From contig CAJQRC010000057.1 of assembly GCA_905480645.1 (NCBI GenBank), forward strand, positions 1 to 37,049: DNA of 37,049 bases, in the 5' to 3' direction. Position numbers and translations under genes: made by a program. Below, piece by piece: positions 25,544 to 33,130 of this stretch (position 1 is the stretch's first letter; the number at the start of each line of letters is the position of its first letter). The notes under the pieces were generated by a model. That model was not told where the DNA came from and made no database searches. It saw only the letters and a program-made list of their open reading frames with translations. Source of the DNA: an uncultured Tateyamaria sp. GTDB taxonomy: Bacteria; Pseudomonadota; Alphaproteobacteria; Rhodobacterales; Rhodobacteraceae.

Positions 25544-25813
25544 GACTAATTTCCTTAAGTTAAGGTATTTTTACCAAGGCCTTTTTGTTGCTTATGATCC
25601 AGAATGATGTAGAAAGACTTTGCAAATAGCGACACCGTCCGCACTGTGTGCGACGCCTGATATTAATTAAATAATTTAGGTTAAAATTAGATTATTAATT
25701 TTTGAATTATCCTCAAAAAAGGACGAGTGAAAAAAAATATACTGCAGAGTTTAAATTAAAAATTTTAAGACACTAATTCACTCCAACTTTTTGCGGCGTA
25801 TTGGTTATTATAT

Positions 25814-26833
25814 TTATTTGCTTCGAGATCGGCTACTGCGTTTGCGACGGGCTATAGGGGTTTTATCGTCTGTGCCATCACTCTCAGATGTAAAAGGGCC
25901 CAAGGCCAAAACAATTTCTTGTAAAGAGGGGGCTGCACCCCGAGGGCGAGTATCAAGAGCCTGTCTCATCAATTCCAAATGTTCAGGCATGGTTCCACAA
26001 CAACCGCCAATTATTGTCGCACCGCTGTTGCGCGCAAGAACTGCATAGTCCGCCATGAGTTCTGGAGTGCCATCGTAATGTATGTGGCCATCATGATATT
26101 TTGGAATTCCAGCATTGCCTTTTGCTACAATAGGTATCGTGACACCTGTAGATACAAACCCTTGAACAGTGCGTAGAAGATCTGATGCTCCAGTGCCACA
26201 GTTTGCGCCAAAAGCTACTGGCTGATTCACCAATTTAGATACTAGTTTACCCATATCAGCGCTGGTTACGCCCATCATGGTGCGGCCTGCGGTGTCAAAG
26301 CTCATCGTGCCAACCCACGGCATGTCAGCAAGCAAAAAACCCTCTGCAGCAGCAGTAAATTCTTCAACGGCAGAAATTGTCTCAAGCCAGCCAATATCTG
26401 CACCACCGGCCTTGAGACCTGCCGCAGTTTCATGAAACATTTCTACTGCCAAAGAATGGCTTAATGTTCCAATAGGTTCCATAATATCCCCAGTTGGCCC
26501 AACGGAACCCGCTACTATCACAGTGCGATCTGCTGTATCGGCAACTTCTCGCCCGATCTCCGCAGCTATTTGACTTAACTCAAACGCACGGTCTTCAGCA
26601 TTGTGTAACTTCAGTCTTGAAGCATTCGCGCCAAATGTATTTGTTAGAAAAATATCACTCCCAGCATCTACAGCAGACTTGTAAAGCAGTTTTATTTTTT
26701 CAGGATGTTCTTCATTCCACATCTCGGGAGCATCACCTGACATAAGCCCCATATTGAACAAATTTGTACCAGTTGCTCCATCGGCAAGCAGAGTACCTTT
26801 TTCGATCAACATTCGCGTTAAAATATCAGACAT
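25814..26833 (-). CDS. bmt: Homocysteine S-methyltransferase (betaine-homocysteine / split MetH type)
   Basis: A TIM-barrel homocysteine methyltransferase of 339 residues. It starts with LLADGATGTNLFNMGL. The thiol-activating zinc ligands are Cys212 (GANCGTG) and Cys278/Cys279 (GGCCGTMPEH). LTNTFGANASRL and AGSVGPTGDI are further family blocks. Annotated relatives are called betaine-homocysteine methyltransferase. Here the 270-bp-distant corrinoid protein gene suggests that methylcobalamin, not betaine, is the methyl donor, so it would be the homocysteine half of a split methionine synthase. The pterin-binding partner is not in the window. The C-terminal tail (RRKRSSRSRSK) is basic and unusual. 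No SAM or SAH riboswitch was seen upstream. Confidence 0.9.
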   Translation of the reverse strand: MSDILTRMLIEKGTLLADGATGTNLFNMGLMSGDAPEMWNEEHPEKIKLLYKSAVDAGSDIFLTNTFGANASRLKLHNAEDRAFELSQIAAEIGREVADTADRTVIVAGSVGPTGDIMEPIGTLSHSLAVEMFHETAAGLKAGGADIGWLETISAVEEFTAAAEGFLLADMPWVGTMSFDTAGRTMMGVTSADMGKLVSKLVNQPVAFGANCGTGASDLLRTVQGFVSTGVTIPIVAKGNAGIPKYHDGHIHYDGTPELMADYAVLARNSGATIIGGCCGTMPEHLELMRQALDTRPRGAAPSLQEIVLALGPFTSESDGTDDKTPIARRKRSSRSRSK

Positions 26834-27046
26834 TGTAATTAATCCGGAGTTTTTACCTAATTGTCACAATGCAAATCTTGAATCTACATCATAATTTTCA
26901 TCAGAGTTATGAATTATTTTAGTATTTTTGATTGAAATATTGGACTAAAGACAGCCTGAAAAAGATTTTTTTAATGTCAATTGGTACATAATATTTTGCG
27001 TCGAGTGCATTTTAAAAACTGCTTTAAGTGTGTTGGGAAGTAAGTA

Positions 27047-27073
27047 ATGCGTAAAATTTAAATTTTTACGCAT
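27047..27073 (-). terminator. Terminator downstream of the zeta-type inhibitor gene
   Basis: ATGCGTAAAA (27047-27056) and TTTTACGCAT (27064-27073) form a perfect 10-bp palindromic stem with a 7-nt AT-rich loop, 34 bp after the stop codon of the minus-strand DUF1476 gene. The A and T runs are part of the stem, which allows a U-run in either direction. Confidence 0.7.
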
Positions 27074-27106
27074 CGAAATAACGTTGAAGCGATCAAAAGC
27101 TATTCC

Positions 27107-27424
27107 TTAATCGATTTCGGACATTAATTGCGATTTTGCTTCAGTTAAAAATTGAGCCATCTTTGCTCGTACAGTCGCTTCGTCTGCTAGCTCACCAAGA
27201 TCACCTGATACTTTTCTGTAAACATCTTCGTCACCGGCCTCTTCAAAATCGGATTTAACGACTTCTGTTGCATAAATTGAGGCTTCTTCAGATGTTTTAC
27301 CTAAAAGATCAGCAGCCCACAGTCCGAGTAGCTTATTACGACGCGCCCCTACTTTGAACTGCATATCTGCATCGTGTACAAATTTGTTTTCGAATGCGTT
27401 TTTTCGATCTTCTAAATTGTTCAT
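27107..27424 (-). CDS. DUF1476 protein, zeta-type inhibitor of the F1Fo-ATPase
   Basis: A small (105-residue) helical protein matching the DUF1476 family. Its members include the zeta subunit that blocks ATP hydrolysis by the alphaproteobacterial F1-ATPase, as shown in Paracoccus. It starts with NNLEDRKNAFENKFVHDADMQFKVGARRNKLLGLWAA, where the N-terminal helix corresponds to the inhibitory region. GGAG lies 9 bases before ATG 27424. An in-frame upstream start at 27511 would add a 29-residue leader without family similarity. The gene is divergent from purC, as in many Rhodobacterales. Inhibitory activity is known for the family but not demonstrated here. Confidence 0.9.
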   Translation of the reverse strand: MNNLEDRKNAFENKFVHDADMQFKVGARRNKLLGLWAADLLGKTSEEASIYATEVVKSDFEEAGDEDVYRKVSGDLGELADEATVRAKMAQFLTEAKSQLMSEID

Positions 27425-27566
27425 TAAATCATCTCCAAAATTGACTGTTAGGATATGTGAGGCAGGAGCTTCTGTGCAACCCCTACGCTTGCGGCATATC
27501 CTCTGAATCATTAAAAGACCTCAAGGCTTGACGAAACATTCGTCTCGCAACAGCGAAAGGACGCCC

Positions 27567-28322
27567 ATGGCGCGACGCAAAAAAATATATGAAGGCAAGG
27601 CAAAAATCTTATATGAGGGACCCGAACCCGGCACCATCGTCCAATATTTCAAAGATGATACAACCGCCTTTAATGCTCAAAAAAAAGAGGTGATTGAAGG
27701 AAAAGGAGTGCTTAATAACCGATTAAGTGAGCTCTTTATGACAGGTCTTTCTCAGATAGGCGTGCCGACTCATTTTATTAAAAGTTTAAACATGCGCGAA
27801 CAATTAGTTCGAAATTGCGAAATTATCCCATTAGAAATCATAGTTCGCAACTTTGCTGCAGGTACGATAAGTGCTCGGCTAGGAATTGACGAAGGTACTC
27901 AGTTGCCGCGTCCAATAGTAGAATATTGTTATAAAGACGATTCTTTAGGAGATCCATTAGTCACCGAAGAGCATATTGCGGCTTTTGGCTGGGCCAGCCA
28001 GCAGGAGATGGACGATATACTTAATCTTGCGCTACGGGTTAACGACTTTTTATCAGGTATGATGCTTGCAGTCGGAATTCGTTTGATTGATTTCAAAATA
28101 GAAATAGGTAGAGTGTATGATGGCGACTTTATGCGTTTAGTTGTTGCAGATGAAATTAGCCCAGATAGTTGTCGTTTATGGGATATTGATACGGGCCAAA
28201 AGCTTGACAAGGACGTATTTCGTCAGAATCTCGGCAATTTAACAGACGCATATACAGAAGTCGCGAGCCGCTTGGGGTTGATGCCCAAAAATACTAAACA
28301 GAATGCAACTACTAGTGAATAG
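27567..28322 (+). CDS. purC: Phosphoribosylaminoimidazole-succinocarboxamide synthase
   Basis: Joins aspartate to CAIR with ATP to make SAICAR in purine synthesis. The 251-residue protein has the conserved [12 protein letters not shown] lead, [38 protein letters not shown] and the C-terminal [13 protein letters not shown] block that is the PurC signature. I chose ATG 27567, which begins [10 protein letters not shown] and has GAAAGGA about 6 bases upstream. The in-frame start at 27528 adds 13 residues without similarity. It leads a purC-purS-purQ cluster, with 58 bp to purS. Confidence 0.97.
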   Translation: MARRKKIYEGKAKILYEGPEPGTIVQYFKDDTTAFNAQKKEVIEGKGVLNNRLSELFMTGLSQIGVPTHFIKSLNMREQLVRNCEIIPLEIIVRNFAAGTISARLGIDEGTQLPRPIVEYCYKDDSLGDPLVTEEHIAAFGWASQQEMDDILNLALRVNDFLSGMMLAVGIRLIDFKIEIGRVYDGDFMRLVVADEISPDSCRLWDIDTGQKLDKDVFRQNLGNLTDAYTEVASRLGLMPKNTKQNATTSE

Positions 28323-28380
28323 ATAAGTCATGCATTTTGCATGGTATAATAAAAACTTTAATGAGGTGAAAGGGCAAGAC

Positions 28381-28611
28381 ATGAAGGCAACAGTACATGT
28401 GATGCTAAAGACCGGTGTACTAGACCCACAGGGTGAGGCTGTGCATCACGCATTGAGGAATTTGGGTTTTAAAACTGTCAATAGTGTCCGTCAGGGCAAA
28501 GTCATTGAGCTGGATCTTTTGGATGAAACTGATGAAACTGATGTAAATGATATGTGTGAAAAACTTTTGGCTAATACTGTGATAGAATCTTACAAAATTG
28601 ATTTTTCTTAA
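28381..28611 (+). CDS. purS: Phosphoribosylformylglycinamidine synthase, small subunit
   Basis: A 76-residue subunit that bridges PurL and PurQ in the three-part FGAM synthetase and helps channel ammonia. The sequence has the PurS pattern: KATVHVMLKTGVLDPQGEAVHHALRNLG-type first half, then VRQGKVIELDL and a C-terminal IESYKIDF. ATG 28381 is preceded by AAGGGC. An upstream in-frame ATG at 28330 was rejected because the family starts at K-A/V-x-V. The stop TAA shares its last A with the purQ ATG, so translation is coupled. Confidence 0.95.
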   Translation: MKATVHVMLKTGVLDPQGEAVHHALRNLGFKTVNSVRQGKVIELDLLDETDETDVNDMCEKLLANTVIESYKIDFS

Positions 28612-29279
28612 TGCGTGCAGTGATTATTGTATTCCCTGGATCAAATTGTGACAGAGATCTGGCAGTGGCCCTTAAGGCCACTGGCATAGATGTACATTTC
28701 ATTTGGCATAAAGATACTGAATTACCACCATCCGTAGACCTAGTTGGAATCCCAGGAGGGTTCTCTTTTGGTGATTACTTGCGTTGCGGCGCAATCGCTG
28801 CGAACTCACCTATTTGCCGAGCAGTAAAAACTCATGCTGATCGAGGAGGTTACGTGTTGGGGGTTTGCAATGGATTTCAAGTACTAACTGAAATGGGTGT
28901 TTTACCAGGATCATTACTGCGCAATGCTGGATTGAAATACATTTGTAAAATGACAAGCCTAGAAATTAAAACCTCAAATTCCATTTATACCAGTGACTAT
29001 CGTACTGGAGATGTCGCTGATCTACCAATTGCGCATCATGACGGTAATTACTTTGCAGACCAAAAGACTTTAGACAAATTAACTGGTGATGATAGAATTG
29101 CACTTTCATATGTTGATAATCCTAATGGCTCCAAGTTAAACATTGCCGGTATTTTATCAGCTAATCGTCGCATCCTCGGGATGATGCCACATCCGGAAAG
29201 AGCGGCAGATTCTGTTCACGGTGGAACTGATGGTCAATCACTTTTCCGTGGGATGGCGAGTGCTTTAGCTAAAGTGTGA
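28611..29279 (+). CDS. purQ: Phosphoribosylformylglycinamidine synthase, glutaminase subunit
   Basis: A class I glutamine amidotransferase of 222 residues that supplies ammonia to PurL. The nucleophile is Cys86 in VLGVCNGFQ, and the catalytic pair is His194 and Glu196 in MMPHPERA. The N-terminal FPGSNCDRDLA and GGFSFGDYLRCGA blocks identify PurQ rather than other amidotransferases. It overlaps purS by one base. The synthetase gene purL does not follow; a sensor kinase gene begins 37 bp downstream. Confidence 0.97.
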   Translation: MRAVIIVFPGSNCDRDLAVALKATGIDVHFIWHKDTELPPSVDLVGIPGGFSFGDYLRCGAIAANSPICRAVKTHADRGGYVLGVCNGFQVLTEMGVLPGSLLRNAGLKYICKMTSLEIKTSNSIYTSDYRTGDVADLPIAHHDGNYFADQKTLDKLTGDDRIALSYVDNPNGSKLNIAGILSANRRILGMMPHPERAADSVHGGTDGQSLFRGMASALAKV

Positions 29280-29316
29280 CTTGAGCGATTCAAACAGTAG
29301 CTCTATAATCTAAATT

Positions 29317-31098
29317 ATGGCGCTTAATCTGTCCGAACAATATTCGTCAGAACATTCTCGTTTCAGCGGGTGGAAAATCCGAGTGGCATTAGCTGCTTTG
29401 ACAGTTTTAGCTATTATAATCATTTTTATGACGAACCGGCTATTAACTGATCGGTTTACAGAAACGACTAAAAATCGTGCGGAGTTGCGCTTAGCATTAT
29501 ACTCAGGAAATTTACTCAGTGAATTACGCCGAAATGCTATCGTGCCCCAATTATTGGCACGCGACCCTTCTTTGATAGGGGCTCTTAATTCTTCTGATTA
29601 TCAACAATCTACCCAACGACTGATATCTTTCGTTGAGGAAATCGGTGCAGCTAACCTCATGTTACTGGACCGAGATGGTCGCGCAGTTGCAGCCACTAAT
29701 CGAAATGTTTTAGGTTCAACGCATCGTTCAGAACCTTATTTTATCAATGCAATCCGAGCAGTTGGTACCCTTTTTACTGTCGCACCAAGGGAAACAAACA
29801 ATGTTATTTTCACTTATTCACGCCGAGTTACTGCAGGAGCAGAAGTACTTGGTGTAGTAGTTGTTGAGGTCGATCTCCAAAAATTTGAACGAGCTTGGTC
29901 AGGAATTTCTGCTGCAGTATTGGTGACAGATAGCGCAAGTGAAATAATTTTAACTACTGAACCAAGATGGAGAGGACTTACTGAAGATGATGCACTTGCA
30001 CGGCAAACACCACAGAATGCTATTGCACGCGCACTTAGAGCCACGACTGATTGGACGGCTTTTCCGCCTGATGTCTATCTTCAGGGTGAAGGTGTCATGC
30101 GTTTGGAGGTCCGCATTCCATTTCGAGGCTGGAGAATAACGTCGTTTACAACATATACATCTGTCCGTGAACGAGTTAATAGTGTAATTGCTTTAGAGAT
30201 TATGGCATTTGCCATTTTGTTAGCACTGACCTTTTACGCACTAAATCGTCGTTCAGCATTACGGGTTGCATTTTTTGCGAGAGAATCGGCTGAACTTCGT
30301 TACTTAAACACACAATTACAACGAGAAATCGCGCAGCGGGAAAGGGTTCAAGAAGATTTAGCAGTAGCCGAACAAACCCTTAAACAGTCTTCTAAACTGG
30401 CCGCTTTGGGTGAGATGTCTGCAGCTGTAAGTCATGAACTGAATCAACCTCTTGCTGCCATGAAAACGTATTTGGCAGGAGCACGCGTTTTGCTTCGCCG
30501 CAATCGCTCTGAGGAAGCAATCATAAGTTTTAAACGAATTGATGATCTAATCGAACGTATGGGTGCAATTACACGTCAGCTTAAATCCTATGCGCGTAAG
30601 GGCCAGAATACATTCAGCAATGTAAATATGGGTAATGCAATAGCATCCAGCCTTTCTATGATGGAGCCCCAACTGCGTCAAAGACGTGTTTTAATAAATA
30701 AAACGTTACCGTCTGATCCTGTATTAGTATTAGGAGATCGCTTGAGGATTGAACAAGTTTTAGTTAACCTTTTAAGAAATGCAATTGACGCAACAAAATC
30801 AGTACGCAAACCACAAGTTGATATACTCTTAACAGTAAATGACATGGTAACGGTAACTGTTAAGGATAACGGGCTTGGCATAGTTGATTTAGAAGAACTT
30901 TTCGAACCTTTCTATACGACCAAGCAATTGGGCGATGGAGTTGGACTCGGATTGGCTATTTCATCAGGTATTGTTAAGGATTTGGGCGGGAGGCTCACAG
31001 CAAGAAATGCTAAGTTAGGCGGCGCAGTTTTCGAAATGCATCTCCCAAAGCTATCTGATGATTTAAAAGGTATAAGTACACTTAAAGCAGCTGAGTAA
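29317..31098 (+). CDS. dctB: Sensor histidine kinase, DctB type
   Basis: A 593-residue membrane kinase. The first helix is at about 20-40, followed by a 250-residue periplasmic double-PAS-like sensor region (LMLLDRDGRAVAATNRN and SEPYFINAIR are typical). A second helix is at about 292-310. Next come a coiled coil (RYLNTQLQREIAQRERVQEDL), the H-box with His373 (SAAVSHELNQPLAAMKTYL), the N-box (VNLLRNAIDATKS), and the G boxes (KDNGLGI and GDGVGLGLAIS). This matches the C4-dicarboxylate sensor DctB. A cognate regulator gene begins 15 bp downstream. No dctPQM transporter is present, so the signal is uncertain. Confidence 0.9.
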   Translation: MALNLSEQYSSEHSRFSGWKIRVALAALTVLAIIIIFMTNRLLTDRFTETTKNRAELRLALYSGNLLSELRRNAIVPQLLARDPSLIGALNSSDYQQSTQRLISFVEEIGAANLMLLDRDGRAVAATNRNVLGSTHRSEPYFINAIRAVGTLFTVAPRETNNVIFTYSRRVTAGAEVLGVVVVEVDLQKFERAWSGISAAVLVTDSASEIILTTEPRWRGLTEDDALARQTPQNAIARALRATTDWTAFPPDVYLQGEGVMRLEVRIPFRGWRITSFTTYTSVRERVNSVIALEIMAFAILLALTFYALNRRSALRVAFFARESAELRYLNTQLQREIAQRERVQEDLAVAEQTLKQSSKLAALGEMSAAVSHELNQPLAAMKTYLAGARVLLRRNRSEEAIISFKRIDDLIERMGAITRQLKSYARKGQNTFSNVNMGNAIASSLSMMEPQLRQRRVLINKTLPSDPVLVLGDRLRIEQVLVNLLRNAIDATKSVRKPQVDILLTVNDMVTVTVKDNGLGIVDLEELFEPFYTTKQLGDGVGLGLAISSGIVKDLGGRLTARNAKLGGAVFEMHLPKLSDDLKGISTLKAAE

Positions 31099-31112
31099 TT
31101 AAGGGGAACTAG

Positions 31113-32447
31113 ATGGCCCAAGCTATGAAAATAGCCATCATTGATGACGAACAAGACATGCGTCAATCAATCAGCCAGTGGCTTGCTCTGTCTGGATATG
31201 ATACTGAATCGTTTGCAAGTGCTGAGGAAGCATTAAAAACACTTGGTCCGGAGTATCCAGGCATAGTTATTTCAGATATCAAAATGCCCGGTATAGACGG
31301 TATGGAATTCTTAAAAAAACTTATGAGTAGTGACAGTTCTTTACCCGTAATCATGATCACAGGTCATGGAGATGTGCCCATGGCAGTTGAAGCTATGCGC
31401 GTTGGAGCTTTTGATTTTCTCGAAAAACCTTTTAACCCAAATAGAATGTCGGAATTGGCAAAAAAAGCCACAATTGCGCGTCGTTTGACCATGGATAATC
31501 GAGCCCTGCGTCGTGAATTGAGTGATGGTGGTCAGTTAATGAAAAAACTGATCGGAAAATCTCAAACCATAGAACGTTTAAAAGAAGATATTCTAGATCT
31601 AGGTCAAGCGGATGGCCACGTGTTGATTGATGGTGAAACTGGAACAGGTAAAACTCTAGTCGCTCACGCATTACATGCTGTTGGCAGCAGAGCCGGAAAA
31701 AAATTTGTAGTTGTTAACTGCTCCGCTTGGGAAGAAAGTACACTCAACAAACGTCTTTTTGGGCCTATGTCGCCTGAAGATACTAATTTACCCGCCGTAG
31801 AGGAGGCAAGAGGTGGAACGTTGGTTTTAGAAGACGTAGAAGTACTCAGTGGGAGTATTCAAGCACGTTTACTGTCCATGATCAACGAACAGGGATTGCC
31901 TCCCGAAACCCGTATTTTTGGTGTAAGCAACATGCAAGAAAAGGCTCGCACCTGTAAAGATGCTTTGCGGCCAGACCTGTTTTACAGGTTATCAGCCTTA
32001 AAAATTACAGTTCCACCATTGCGCCAGCGTGGTGAAGATATTTTGATGCTTTTTACAAATCTTACTGATCAATTTGCAGATGAATACGGCTGTGTAGCAC
32101 CTAAAGTATCAGCGCAGGAAGCTGCACAATTGTTGCAAGCTCCTTGGCCAGGAAACGTGCGACAGATAATTAACATAGCAGAACGGGCAGTATTACAATC
32201 GCGGAGAGGCTCAGGATCAATAGCCTCTCTTTTGATGAATGATCATGAGGAGATGCAGCCGGTTGTCACGACGGATGGCAAACCTCTTAAGGAATATGTT
32301 GAAGCATTTGAGAGAATGCTTATTGATAATACAATGCGTCGTCATAAGGGCTCAATATCCGGCGTTATGGATGAACTATGCCTGCCTCGCAGGACATTAA
32401 ACGAGAAAATGGCTAAATACGGCTTACAAAGATCGAATTATCTGTAA
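31113..32447 (+). CDS. dctD: DctD-type response regulator with atypical AAA domain (no GAFTGA)
   Basis: A response regulator of 444 residues. The receiver domain has phospho-acceptor Asp55 (VISDIKMPG) and the switch Thr/Lys (MITGHGD and EKPF). The AAA+ domain has Walker A GETGTGKT at 174-181, and RPDLFYRLSALKITVPPLRQRGEDI. The C-terminal Fis helix-turn-helix is near 410-440 (GSISGVMDELCLPRRTLNEKM). Where sigma-54 activators carry GAFTGA, this protein reads FGPMSPEDTNLPAVEE (about 216-231). The Walker B acidic pair LDE appears as LVLEDVE. AAGGGGA precedes the ATG. The partner is DctB. It may act without sigma-54. Confidence 0.9.
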   Translation: MAQAMKIAIIDDEQDMRQSISQWLALSGYDTESFASAEEALKTLGPEYPGIVISDIKMPGIDGMEFLKKLMSSDSSLPVIMITGHGDVPMAVEAMRVGAFDFLEKPFNPNRMSELAKKATIARRLTMDNRALRRELSDGGQLMKKLIGKSQTIERLKEDILDLGQADGHVLIDGETGTGKTLVAHALHAVGSRAGKKFVVVNCSAWEESTLNKRLFGPMSPEDTNLPAVEEARGGTLVLEDVEVLSGSIQARLLSMINEQGLPPETRIFGVSNMQEKARTCKDALRPDLFYRLSALKITVPPLRQRGEDILMLFTNLTDQFADEYGCVAPKVSAQEAAQLLQAPWPGNVRQIINIAERAVLQSRRGSGSIASLLMNDHEEMQPVVTTDGKPLKEYVEAFERMLIDNTMRRHKGSISGVMDELCLPRRTLNEKMAKYGLQRSNYL

Positions 32448-33130
32448 TTTCTGTTAGATCGCGGTAGTGAACTTTTGTTCAACATACCCTGAAATAGAGT
32501 ATTTTAACATCAATCAATCAATCAAAGTCTACACTCTAGCTGTTCTTTGAATTTACAGACATCGATTTTGGACCAGCGACTTGAAATTTTATGAAGTGAC
32601 CAAAAGATGAATAATTACACTATTCTAACGCATGTCTTTTATATATTTGCATTGATAGCTATAGTTAATTAAATAATTGTGTAAAAAAATTAATTTTAAA
32701 CTGTTATTTGACCCAAACTTAAGTTTTTATAAATTTACTTTATAATTTCCCATTGTCATTGGCCCTACATTAGCTCTATCTATCTATCTGTGGGTTTAGA
32801 GCGCGTGTCGCTTTCCCAGTATAAGTTTCGCTGTCGGATATAATTTTAGGGTTATACCCGTAATAAATCAGACAGACCGATTAGGCCAAGATAGGCCAAG
32901 AGATGCTAGTGCAGGCAAAGGCCTTACGCAGCTTATTAATGGGTACGTAGTTTAAGTTATTGCACGTACTGGAGAAAAACCGCGATGATACGCATAGATA
33001 TGAAAGACTATTCTGCAGGAGCCAATACTGGTGTTGCCTGCCATGCGTTTTTAATCGCCCAAAATAGACGCATACCCATGTTTTCTTGGCCTTATGGCGG
33101 AGCTAATATGCTTATGTGCAGTGAAAAATT
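32448..33130 (+). other. Long AT-rich region containing the leader of the RNase E gene
   Basis: Nearly 700 bp with no supported gene. The first half is very AT-rich, with short simple repeats (ATCA repeats near 32508-32525 and CTAT repeats near 32775-32789). A weak hairpin TGAAC/GTTCA lies at 32468-32481. A perfect tandem 10-bp repeat TAGGCCAAGA occupies 32882-32901. Bacterial rne mRNAs commonly have long leaders that RNase E itself cleaves for autoregulation; the same is inferred here. A 92-codon frame from 32985 runs into rne in another phase and is not considered a gene. Confidence 0.5.

Noticed and set aside
26834-27046. Possible SAM or SAH riboswitch before the homocysteine methyltransferase gene
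   Set aside because: I compared the leader with the SAM-II, SAM-V and SAH patterns I remember and found none of their conserved cores; the region is simply AT-rich.
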